From IMG/VR virus record IMGVR_UViG_3300027816_000127, positions 1-54,781 of that record: 54,781 nucleotides of DNA; one strand, 5' to 3'. A program made the translations under genes and the position numbers. How positions within the stretch are numbered: the stretch's first letter is position 1; the number at the start of each line of letters is the position of its first letter. The notes beneath the pieces are model-generated. The model saw only the letters and a program-made list of their open reading frames with translations. It did not search any database and was not told the origin of the DNA. The DNA is from a virus. Below, in pieces: positions 11,201-17,310 of this stretch.

Positions 11201-11374
11201 GCTGCTACAACTACATTTATGGGAGCAGGACCATATTCTGATCTAGTATTTTTAGGAAGAGGTGAAACTTTTCAAGTTAGGGGTGTAAACGAAAGAGGGG
11301 CTACGGCTCTTGATACTGGAACTACAGTTAACTTTTTTTCAATTGCTAAAGTAAATATCGGTAAACAACAATGA
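5240..11374 (+). CDS. Giant multi-domain tail adhesin with C1q-like repeats
   Basis: This is the largest gene (2,044 residues). An N-terminal part ends in a glycine/serine linker near residue 190. A jelly-roll-like stretch follows, then a beta domain (about 327-480, GVPGDVIFSKIAL) resembling choice-of-anchor or fibre carbohydrate-binding modules. Residues 610-835 resemble a carbohydrate-binding module. A WQGYTPAFQGFGTP module lies at about 987-1130. The rest is made of divergent C1q/TNF-like units of about 130 residues (about 850-965, 1137-1265, 1280-1410, 1425-1570, 1593-1720 and 1905-2040). The last unit is clearest: TFTAPETGYYQISASMYY. It is probably the main receptor-binding protein. It overlaps the next gene by ATGA. 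Confidence 0.8.
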   Translation: MADTKPDSRQIKKRSALPRLGTAANATVEAILDKVNVDANYPLRLAASDTPDARLNFSSSSVVSADSANEIVSPVKKQIFPSLSSPWINFQTQAVSNAADFDIVFPVTNTVGRFRQAGFTLISSGKIKVLFSDEALTEGALPNAGALFVSGGLPIGYVVLECTNTSGYFKTAGSASSIIENAKIFRFGSGAGGGSGTGDANTFTENLKHRLTSSYYEFVTPVVFESDEQTRTASATATFDIVDGVYRFNNAAENFVSIQMFDTEFLANDDDSRQVELHAEWFDSASRDDSATYQVALDGTNYETVTMTRQGLSQKFTGSKLLAVPSSVVVLSQASTDTNTELDASSLQALSAPFTLSAKNAISQLAIEIDELGTPVGSYIVSICKDNSGVPGDVIFSKIALVSTLNSGLNVITLNSFRNVLVAGNYHIKIETDATYKAGFSAGVNSIRLKTNSGGNDLVYNGTTWSAGTVDLKYALSGHAYDLRVQVASSAGSKKLKAFGIFYDEQVGDAIDGIDATQTFIFSGDLNTTTFLVTNFLPTQEKLKVYDIKTGQVYRYPAFQINGNTITFDSGTFLVPGETVQLIFDQSEGAAIASSVVVTGTGGGAGDLDTLLSQTFDSSALGDFTQTGLELITTNPLNGTQSARLVHQAASNRSFKQTVAIAPKFRGVNMTASVAIRSSASQGNVTIAFRDETNGVDYPSQQLQTNSQAIASLVTNSTITVSGFSNSSINTLKVGMTVTGSGIQTGTRIATINTTALTITLSQAATASATVSLRFSDLPRTLQLGFNIPANCSSYSYTISALQESGSPETYIDDVVLKNYWLGMSNQGQSTLSVPSITQQSQYLEQSGSVGVATVTGAATSTVGTDIFSYNSGTGLYTVLKDANFTLNLLMRSASAVKIEPIIVVNGVDTIYSSSDTAAGNSFANCTYSQTLPVGATFSFRNSVGTTDVRRISISADAVTTSQITTNDLVPAKAVLGNSTIDIPNMTAWQGYTPAFQGFGTPSAVEFEWRQVGENVEIRGKFTAGVVTTAEARVGLPVGLTSAGTSIIPSLTLAGDHVRNNQGSTYFRGSILIEPSVSYITFGAQSSTQNALTKVIGTNLVNNSDTVSLTASIPCAGLSATEQIVVSGTQSALVEEGDSNLEMSDSSSIAANAIYTFSTVTRSIGDAIRYENATGRFYATKNGTFSASMWVTPASVSGVLPQLYRVVNGATSLMSRQLGVASTGGMTHVSSSFYLNSGDYFYFSNDNSGGAGTVRQMGVTYQGSLKVLNTSADQKITIPTSELRFEGASARGTGTETAIVQFTSMTKIRGDAFTVDNSNGTAITMTKAGKLDVSSSLRNSNGSCRISRNQAIRTALPTSSETLAGESGVALDSTIAWSGFVSAGDVIRICADNTPTSAVANNLNLAFQEQDISVSVTNTLPQFSESDSSVRVDTANGYGSTATKIRRFSNIRDNVGTDIEYTDSAANGASFTAMSSGIYMISYSEQTTLNTTPRIGISKNASSLINNIDDISANERLAISSDEGGSSASKYMSVSWQGYLQSGDIIRPHSSGQTNTVPGGVTFTISKVGKPNVTGVDVTPFVNVSQPEQGATVRNYTSLLASNVFNFNTVVEDKNINKFLSYDPTTGKWTALKRVTIDVSFFVMTINGVSISIDKNDSSLAISDSGGAAVGGYHRANGSAKTILEAGETIRLRALAAPSTIYSTNYFSIEATALSDQILTAPETFSTDTAALQYASSTQYTLSTLANAPVGTFITFVHSANSNTRTQTTANPPSQSTSDMNANGIILTTRAYNAGSSSATPSAFAIQIGKGLKGLSLNLYKSSAKTGSGSLDGIQYASTTFIGAAVKSYNENTGILYIDTGYQTSTTTSANFVFDDLTTATSGYLVINASKNVSLTGMNIERVAARGINTAGTVMNATGVTMPVTVVFDTHGALNTNGTFTAPETGYYQISASMYYSNATYAVGQAVYIQGFKNGVLYSTSMVFRVGAATTTFMGAGPYSDLVFLGRGETFQVRGVNERGATALDTGTTVNFFSIAKVNIGKQQ

Positions 11375-12096
11375 AATGGCTAGTATATCTACACTATAGA
11401 TTAGACACTGGAGAATGTTTTTACATTGGTAAAGGTACTGAAAAACGTGCCCGAGCTAGGGATTGTCGCAATCCTATTTGGAAACGTATAGAAGCAAAAG
11501 CTGGTAGAAAAGTAGTAATTGTGCAATTTTTTGAAAAAGAGCAAGACGCTTTAGATTTTGAAGTTGACTTAATAGCTCGTTATAAACCTATCGCAAATAT
11601 TTCTGCTGGTGGAGAAGGTGTTTCTGGCTTAAGGCACACAGAAGAAACAAAAGAAAAGTGTAGACAAGCTACTCTGAAACTAAGACAAGATTCAAAATGG
11701 CTTGAAAAAAACCTTAATAATATGAAAGAAGCTGTTTCTAAACCAGAATCAAAATCTAAAGTTTCAAAAGCTAGAAAAGCCTTCTTTAAAAATGAGCAAA
11801 ATAGAAAGCACATGTCCATAAAGCAATCTGAGTTTATCAAAAATAATCCAGAACGTAATGCTAAAAGACAACAACTATCTATAGAAGCTAAACAAACTCC
11901 TGAGTATAGATTGCTATCATCAAGAGTTCAAGGCGGAAGAGATTTTTTAGTATTTAAAAATGGTAAATTAATTACAGAAGCTAGTATTCTTAATCAATTT
12001 GCTAGAGAACATAATTTACATGCTGCTGCAATTCATCGTTGTTTAACTGGCAAACAAAAAGAACATAAAGGTTATACATTTAAATACAAGGACTAA
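11371..12096 (+). CDS. GIY-YIG homing endonuclease
   Basis: This 241-residue protein has a GIY-YIG nuclease domain at about residues 4-80. It shows VYLHY, then CFYIGKG, an arginine helix (RARAR), the catalytic-type glutamate in FEVDLIARY (about 64) and ANISAGGEG. A NUMOD3-like segment (GLRHTEETKEK) follows. A C-terminal NUMOD1-like DNA-binding segment (LITEASILNQFA to KGYTFKYKD) resembles Seg-type free-standing homing enzymes. It sits between the giant adhesin and its likely assembly gene and starts with an ATGA overlap, as expected for an inserted selfish gene that does not interrupt its host gene. Its cut site is probably in the fibre region. Confidence 0.92.
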   Translation: MKWLVYLHYRLDTGECFYIGKGTEKRARARDCRNPIWKRIEAKAGRKVVIVQFFEKEQDALDFEVDLIARYKPIANISAGGEGVSGLRHTEETKEKCRQATLKLRQDSKWLEKNLNNMKEAVSKPESKSKVSKARKAFFKNEQNRKHMSIKQSEFIKNNPERNAKRQQLSIEAKQTPEYRLLSSRVQGGRDFLVFKNGKLITEASILNQFAREHNLHAAAIHRCLTGKQKEHKGYTFKYKD

Positions 12097-12099
12097 TAT

Positions 12100-12588
12100 A
12101 TGATTAAAATATCTATCAAAAAACAAGAACAGATTACTAACCAAGGGCTTTTTCCAACAATGGAAGAAGCTCAAGCTTGGCTTGACAAGCACGAAGGTAT
12201 GGGTACTTTTGGACAGAAAGCTATCTTTCAAGAGCAAGATGTTCTTGTAGCAGAAGAAGTTCGTGGTCCAGTTCAGGAACTTGCAACTCCGGCAGTTTAT
12301 GATAACAATGGAAATGAGCTAGAACCAGCCACATACACTCTAAATCCAGATGGAGTTATATCTCCTGCTATTTACGAGCGTAGAATTGTTATGGTTTCTC
12401 CTGCTCAGTATGAAGTTGTAATTGAGGATATTTCTGCTCAAATTGCACAGGAAGAAGTTAATAAAGAAGCTCTTGAATTTCTTGCTAGTACTGACTGGAT
12501 GATTGTCCGAGAAATGGAAACGGGTGTTGCTTGTCCAGCAGAAATTAAACAACAAAGAGCTGCTGCTAGAGCTAGAATTGTAAGATAA
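12100..12588 (+). CDS. Tail fibre assembly-like protein
   Basis: This 162-residue protein ends with LASTDWMIVREMETG, then CPAEIKQQRAAARARI. The pattern of a TDW...R core followed by an R-rich helix is typical of phage fibre-assembly/chaperone C-termini. The N-terminal half includes an EEAQAWLDKHEG helix. Its position downstream of the giant adhesin, separated only by the homing gene, fits a chaperone for that fibre. It could instead be a minor fibre component. Confidence 0.6.
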   Translation: MIKISIKKQEQITNQGLFPTMEEAQAWLDKHEGMGTFGQKAIFQEQDVLVAEEVRGPVQELATPAVYDNNGNELEPATYTLNPDGVISPAIYERRIVMVSPAQYEVVIEDISAQIAQEEVNKEALEFLASTDWMIVREMETGVACPAEIKQQRAAARARIVR

Positions 12589-12600
12589 TAAGGAATAAAC

Positions 12601-13287
12601 ATGTCTCATCAAGAGCTTGTATATGGCTTAAATAAAACAGTCACTGGACCGGGTTCTCTCGGTATTGGTGATGTTAAAGATGAGTTTAAAGTCCGTTTTG
12701 TGATTTCTAATGCCACTCTAGCTAATGTTGTTAGAGTTCGGGCTAGAATTACTGGACAGGATATTTGGACAACAATTGTCGATTTAAATGGAAATGCAAA
12801 TCAGTTGGTTGATGTATATGGATACGACCAAATTGAAGTAATTGTTCTTGTTTACTCTCCATCTGGTAACTACGTTAGAGTTGTTGCTCAAAGTTACGAT
12901 GGTGCAAATGCTGCTATTAATATCGGTGGCAACCTTGTTGGGATAGCTGGAGAAATTAGCTTTATTTCTAGCGATTCTAGCGTTGAGATTGTTGCTGATC
13001 CTCAACAGGGAACAATTGATTTTAAAGCAATAGGTGCTGCAGGGTCTTCTCCTTTTAAGCAAGAATTCCTTGTAAGTGACTGGGTTTCAGTTGGAAGTTT
13101 TTATGAGCTAACAATTTCTTCTGCAACTCATGGAAAAACTGGTCCATCTGTTGAGATATACGAGTTAACTGGTGGAATTTATGAAGAAGTTGATGCGTCT
13201 ATTACAGTAGATGCTTCAAATAATGTAATTATTAATGTACCACAAACCCCAGACTTGCGCTTTGCTGGAAGGGTTATAATTATCTAA
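12601..13287 (+). CDS. Virion beta-structured protein, probable fibre component
   Basis: This 228-residue protein is preceded by AAGGAATAAAC. The N-terminal half is a beta domain (FKVRFVISNATLAN, VRVRARITGQDIW). A fibre-like segment (IAGEISFISSDSSVEIV, then GTIDFKAIG) and a C-terminal beta domain follow. No catalytic motif is seen. Placement between the assembly-like protein and the next fibre suggests a fibre base or connector. Confidence 0.6.
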   Translation: MSHQELVYGLNKTVTGPGSLGIGDVKDEFKVRFVISNATLANVVRVRARITGQDIWTTIVDLNGNANQLVDVYGYDQIEVIVLVYSPSGNYVRVVAQSYDGANAAINIGGNLVGIAGEISFISSDSSVEIVADPQQGTIDFKAIGAAGSSPFKQEFLVSDWVSVGSFYELTISSATHGKTGPSVEIYELTGGIYEEVDASITVDASNNVIINVPQTPDLRFAGRVIII

Positions 13288-13297
13288 AGGAGATATT

Positions 13298-15241
13298 ATG
13301 TCAGATCAAAAGTTTAAAAGTAAAGTGCGTTTACAAGGAGGAGCCGTCCTTCCTCAATTGAGCACAGAAAAGGCATTGATTATCGATGCTAACGGGGAGA
13401 TTGCTGATAGTTTAACGTCAGTTGCCGAACTCGAAACCCTCTCAGGTGTTACTGGTCCAGTTCAAGATCAGTTAGATGACAAAGCACAGACCGATTTATC
13501 GAATCTTGTCACAGCTACAAGTGATATTATAATTGATAGCAATGCAAACTTAAATCTTTCTGGTGATAAAATTTACATCACTTCAGATAATGCTGATCCA
13601 GAAGGTCCAGAAGTTTGGGTTCAGGGTCGAATTTTAGCATCTAGCGATCTTACATTTACAAAAGCTGGTGCTAGTCCAATCGTAATTAGCGGCTTTGACG
13701 TTTTCGATGCTGCTGGACAGAGTGCTTCTCAAAGCTCTGAGATTTCAATTGCAACTGGTAATATTACAGACGCAACTTTAACTACAGAAGATATCCCGTC
13801 TGGTGATGTATCGATCAAAACTGGTGATGTTTCAGAAGGTGCTGGAATTTCTGGAGATATTAGCCTAGTCACTGGTCAATCAGTAAACGGTCGTGGTAAT
13901 ATCACTCTCGATGCTAACCAAGTTCTTGTAACTACTAGCATAAATATGAGTGCTAACCAGATTAAAGACCTTGCTGACGCGACTGATCCAACAGATGCAG
14001 TAACAAAGCAACAGCTTGATGCACACATCAATGCTGCTTCTGATGCACACGATGCTTCTGCTATCTCTGTATCTCCATCTGGAAACCTAGCTGCCACAGA
14101 CGTTCAAGCTGCTCTTGTTGAGCTTCAGAGTGACGTAGACAGTCGAATTCTTAGCTCAGAGAAGGGTGCTGCTAATGGTGTAGCAACTCTTGATGCTGGC
14201 GGTAAAGTTCCTGTTTCTCAGCTTCCTAACTCTGTAATGGAGTACCAGGGTGCTTGGAATGCTTCTACAAATACTCCATCTCTTTCTGATGGAACTGGTA
14301 ACGCAGGTGACGTTTATCGTGTATCTGTTGCTGGTACGCCAACTGGATTCTCTGATCCAAGTATGTCTACAGCTTTTGCTGTTGGTGACTTTGTAATCTA
14401 CTCTGGTTCTGTATGGCAAAAAGCTCCGGCTTCAGATGCAGTAATTTCTGTATTTGGTCGCCAAGGTGTTGTAACTGCTCAGTCTGGTGATTACTCTGCT
14501 TCTCAAATCACAAATACACCCGCTGGAAACATTTCTGCTACAGATGTTCAAGCTGCAATTAACGAACTCGATTCTGAAAAGTTTGCATCTGCTGACTTCG
14601 ATTCAAGTTTCGATGCTCGTCTTGCAACAAAAACAACTGCCGACTTGACAGAAGGAACTTCTCTCTACTTCACAGAAGAAAGAGCTCAAGATGCAGTTGG
14701 TACAATTCTTGCAGATACCGATACTATCAACCTGACTTATACCGATGGTACTCCAGAAATCAAAGCTGATGTAAAAACTCAACAATCTATTACTTCAGAT
14801 GCTTCTGGTATTAAGCTTGTTGGTGACGCTGCTGCTCCTGGTAACTCAAAATACTACGGTACAGATTCTTCTGGAACTAAAGGATTTCACGATCTTCCAA
14901 CAGGTGGATCAGCTAATGATATCCAAGAAGACTCTTTTGCTATTGCCAACAATCAAGTTTCTGCAGCTAACGTAACTGGTCTTGCTTTTGCAGCCAACGT
15001 TCGTAGCTTCAAAGCTCTTGTCAGCGTTGAAATCGACGCAACTCTTGATCTTTTTGAAACTTTCGAACTTGTTGGTATTAAAAAGGGTGCTGGCTTTGAA
15101 ATGGCTCAAAGTGCAGTTGGTGACGAGTCTGGTATAGTATTTACTATTACATCTGGCGGTCAAGTTCAATATACTTCTTCTAACTACGCTGGATTTGTTT
15201 CTGGAACTATCCGCTTCAGAGCAATAACAACTAGCTTCTAA
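13298..15241 (+). CDS. Tail fibre protein
   Basis: This 647-residue protein has AAAGGAG ahead of the ATG. The N-terminus contains SVAELETLSGVTGPVQDQLD, the classic fibre repeat with a short coiled coil. Later parts show AATDVQAALVELQSDV, VFGRQGVVTAQSGDYSASQI, ATDVQAAINELDSEKF and DLTEGTSLYFTEERAQDAV, all recurrent in phage fibres. The C-terminal domain (about 560-647) is beta-rich. It ends with a TAATG overlap to the next gene. A second, distinct receptor-binding fibre is likely. Confidence 0.85.
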   Translation: MSDQKFKSKVRLQGGAVLPQLSTEKALIIDANGEIADSLTSVAELETLSGVTGPVQDQLDDKAQTDLSNLVTATSDIIIDSNANLNLSGDKIYITSDNADPEGPEVWVQGRILASSDLTFTKAGASPIVISGFDVFDAAGQSASQSSEISIATGNITDATLTTEDIPSGDVSIKTGDVSEGAGISGDISLVTGQSVNGRGNITLDANQVLVTTSINMSANQIKDLADATDPTDAVTKQQLDAHINAASDAHDASAISVSPSGNLAATDVQAALVELQSDVDSRILSSEKGAANGVATLDAGGKVPVSQLPNSVMEYQGAWNASTNTPSLSDGTGNAGDVYRVSVAGTPTGFSDPSMSTAFAVGDFVIYSGSVWQKAPASDAVISVFGRQGVVTAQSGDYSASQITNTPAGNISATDVQAAINELDSEKFASADFDSSFDARLATKTTADLTEGTSLYFTEERAQDAVGTILADTDTINLTYTDGTPEIKADVKTQQSITSDASGIKLVGDAAAPGNSKYYGTDSSGTKGFHDLPTGGSANDIQEDSFAIANNQVSAANVTGLAFAANVRSFKALVSVEIDATLDLFETFELVGIKKGAGFEMAQSAVGDESGIVFTITSGGQVQYTSSNYAGFVSGTIRFRAITTSF

Positions 15242-15423
15242 TGAAGTATTCAAAGCTTAAGAAAACAATTGGGCGTACAGCAGACGGGTCGGTTCCAACC
15301 GATCCTGAGCTGTATGCTCGTGTTAAAGCTGAAGCTAAGAAGAAGTTTGATAGATTTCCTTCGGCATACGCAAGTAGCTGGATTGTAAAGGAATATAAAT
15401 CTCGTGGAGGGAAATACCGATGA
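15241..15423 (+). CDS. Small conserved protein, PSAYAS family (DUF5872-like)
   Basis: This 60-residue protein shares its start with the upstream stop (TAATG). It carries KKKFDRFPSAYASSWIVKEY, a pattern I recognise in small phage proteins related to DUF5872. It is often found beside a second basic protein like the next gene. Function unknown, possibly DNA- or virion-associated. Confidence 0.65.
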   Translation: MKYSKLKKTIGRTADGSVPTDPELYARVKAEAKKKFDRFPSAYASSWIVKEYKSRGGKYR

Positions 15424-15680
15424 AAAAGGGTGGCTTAAAACGCTGGCATGCTGAAAAGTGGACCCTGGCTGATGGGTCAGAATGTGGCTCAAATAAAGAT
15501 AAGAAAAACCCTGGAAAATGTCGTCCTTCTGTCAGAGTAAATGAAGATACTCCTAAGACCTGGGGAGAATTGTCCGAGTCAGAAAAAGCTAAGGCTAAAA
15601 GAGATAAAGCCCAGGCTAACAAGAAAAATCAACAATTTGGAAAGCTTCGTTTTATGCTTAAGCGAAGAAATAAAGATTAA
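15420..15680 (+). CDS. Small basic conserved protein, KRWHAEKW family
   Basis: This 86-residue protein overlaps the previous gene by ATGA. It begins GGLKRWHAEKW, followed by two cysteines (residues 22 and 34 in DGSECGS and GKCRPS), then a lysine-rich helix. The W-EKW / CG / CRPS-R order matches small phage and marine-virus proteins that usually travel with the PSAYAS protein upstream. Function unknown. Confidence 0.65.
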   Translation: MKKGGLKRWHAEKWTLADGSECGSNKDKKNPGKCRPSVRVNEDTPKTWGELSESEKAKAKRDKAQANKKNQQFGKLRFMLKRRNKD

Positions 15681-15699
15681 CAACTTAGGGTAGAAACAT
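15678..15699 (+). promoter_or_regulatory. Intergenic TTAACAACTTA motif, copy 1
   Basis: TTAACAACTTAGGGTAGAAAC spans the stop codon of the previous gene. It closely matches TTAACAACTTATATAGAAAC at 24908-24927; a partial copy (TTAACAACTATTAG) lies at 22371. All three start at or just after a stop codon and precede a structural gene. This could be a phage-specific late promoter or an mRNA processing site. Confidence 0.4.
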
Positions 15700-15730
15700 T
15701 CACTACTCATTGCAATGGGAGATGTAAGTA

Positions 15731-16084
15731 ATGAAAAAGATTAGCGGAAATGCACAGAAGGCAAAACTTACTGCGCTTAGAGAGGCTAACAAGATGGCTC
15801 GCGATATGATGAAAGAAGACCTTTCTGGTCTTAAGAAAGTCACAATCGCTTCTGACTCCAAAGAGGGTCTTAAAGCTGGTCTTGAAAAAGCTGAAGAAAT
15901 GATGGAAGGTGGGGAAGAAGAGGAAAAAGATTGCTCTGAGTGCCCTGGCTGTCCTGAGTGTGAAGGCAAAGAAGAGTCTGAGGATTCTGAAGAAATGGAA
16001 GATGAGTCTGAAATGGACGAATCTGACATCGATGCCCAGATTGCTGAGCTTATGAAAATGAAGGAAAAGCTTAAGAAAGCCTAA
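15731..16084 (+). CDS. Acidic cysteine-bearing structural-arm protein
   Basis: This 117-residue protein has a basic helical N-terminus (about 1-45). A very acidic middle follows, with a cysteine cluster CSECPGCPEC at about residues 68-77, and a final coiled helix (IAELMKMKEKLKKA). Acidic helical proteins beside connector genes are sometimes scaffolds or assembly factors, but nothing specific is recognised. The cysteines could bind metal. Confidence 0.6.
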   Translation: MKKISGNAQKAKLTALREANKMARDMMKEDLSGLKKVTIASDSKEGLKAGLEKAEEMMEGGEEEEKDCSECPGCPECEGKEESEDSEEMEDESEMDESDIDAQIAELMKMKEKLKKA

Positions 16085-16110
16085 CTCCTTCTCTGATACA
16101 GGAGTTGACA

Positions 16111-17310
16111 ATGGCTATTAAGCCCTACTATACTTCAAATACTCTTATTGAAGCCGTCAAAAGAAAGATGGCTTTTCCTATTTCTCAAGTTACTTTTAGT
16201 AATGAGGATATTCTTCGTTTTGCTGATGAAGAGATGATGCTTGCTCAGGTTCCAAGCATTCTTCAATTCCACGAAGAGTATTTTGTACATACTCAAGAGG
16301 TTGCTTTGGTTCCAGGTAAGTCTAGGTATCCCATTCCTAGTCGTGCTATTGGGATGAAATTGCGTGATCTTTTCTTTAAAGATACACAAGGTCAACTTAT
16401 TGAAATGTCTAAGGTTAATCCAGATGATCGTGCTTTATTTCAAGCAGAAAATTCGGTTAATCCAAACCCAGTTTATTACTATGTGGAAAATAATTCAATT
16501 ATCTTGGTTCCAGAGGTTTCTCAAAACCCACAAGGGTCTTTAGTTTTTTCTTATTACCTAAGACCGAACTCTCTTGTAACTGACGATAAAGCGGCGATTT
16601 GTTCTTCATTTTCCAAGACAATCACATTTGATAATTCTAATTTAGTTGCTGGTGATTCTGTTACTGTAGATCAAATTACCGCGATCGCTGGTACTGATTT
16701 TGCAATTGGAACAAACAGTTCAATCACTGCGACAAATTTTACATCTTACTTAAACTCCCTTTCTGATCCAGATTTTACAGCGACAGTTGCTGGTTCAATC
16801 TGCACAATTACATACATTTCAAGATCAGTCAAAGTTTCATCTTCTTCAGCGGGAATGATTGTTCAAAGCTCTCTTACAATTAATTGCCCTTCTGTTCCAT
16901 CTGAAATAACTGGTGGAAAACTTGTTGATTTCTTGCAAGCAGAAGCTGGACATTCAACATACTCCTTTGATGTAAAATTACCTCTAAACGCTGTTTCTGG
17001 AACAACAATAACTCTTTCTGAGTCCTTGATTCCGGCTGACTTTGTTCCTGGTGATTATATTTGTCTTCAGTATGAGTGTATTATTCCACAGGTTCCTACT
17101 GATTTACATAACTTGTTAGCAGAAAGAACTTGTGCTAGAATTCTTGAGGCACTTGGGGATCAGGCTGGTCTTCAAACTGCAAACGCTAAGATTAGAGAGC
17201 TAGAAGGTTCTCAAGCTATGGTTCTAGATAACCGAGTTGAGGGAAGTCCACAAAAAGTTCTTAATCGCCACAGCCTTTTACGATACGGAAAAATTAGACG
17301 AGGTAGATAA
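16111..17310 (+). CDS. Connector / tail tubular A-like virion protein
   Basis: The ATG at 16111 is chosen because GGAG lies seven bases upstream; a TTG at 16105 is less likely. The 399-residue protein begins with helices (NTLIEAVKRKMAFP, NEDILRFADEEMM) that resemble head-to-tail adaptors of short-tailed phages. Residues about 160-285 are an inserted beta module. The C-terminal helix PTDLHNLLAERTCARI returns to the adaptor pattern. It precedes the nozzle gene with a one-base stop/start overlap, the same order as tail tubular A and B in T7-like phages. The assignment rests on order and weak similarity. Confidence 0.55.
   Translation: MAIKPYYTSNTLIEAVKRKMAFPISQVTFSNEDILRFADEEMMLAQVPSILQFHEEYFVHTQEVALVPGKSRYPIPSRAIGMKLRDLFFKDTQGQLIEMSKVNPDDRALFQAENSVNPNPVYYYVENNSIILVPEVSQNPQGSLVFSYYLRPNSLVTDDKAAICSSFSKTITFDNSNLVAGDSVTVDQITAIAGTDFAIGTNSSITATNFTSYLNSLSDPDFTATVAGSICTITYISRSVKVSSSSAGMIVQSSLTINCPSVPSEITGGKLVDFLQAEAGHSTYSFDVKLPLNAVSGTTITLSESLIPADFVPGDYICLQYECIIPQVPTDLHNLLAERTCARILEALGDQAGLQTANAKIRELEGSQAMVLDNRVEGSPQKVLNRHSLLRYGKIRRGR

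Noticed and set aside
15707-16111. Long - strand frames opposite the acidic protein and connector
   Set aside because: Shadow frames of + strand genes with good ribosome sites; the region is clearly + strand coding.
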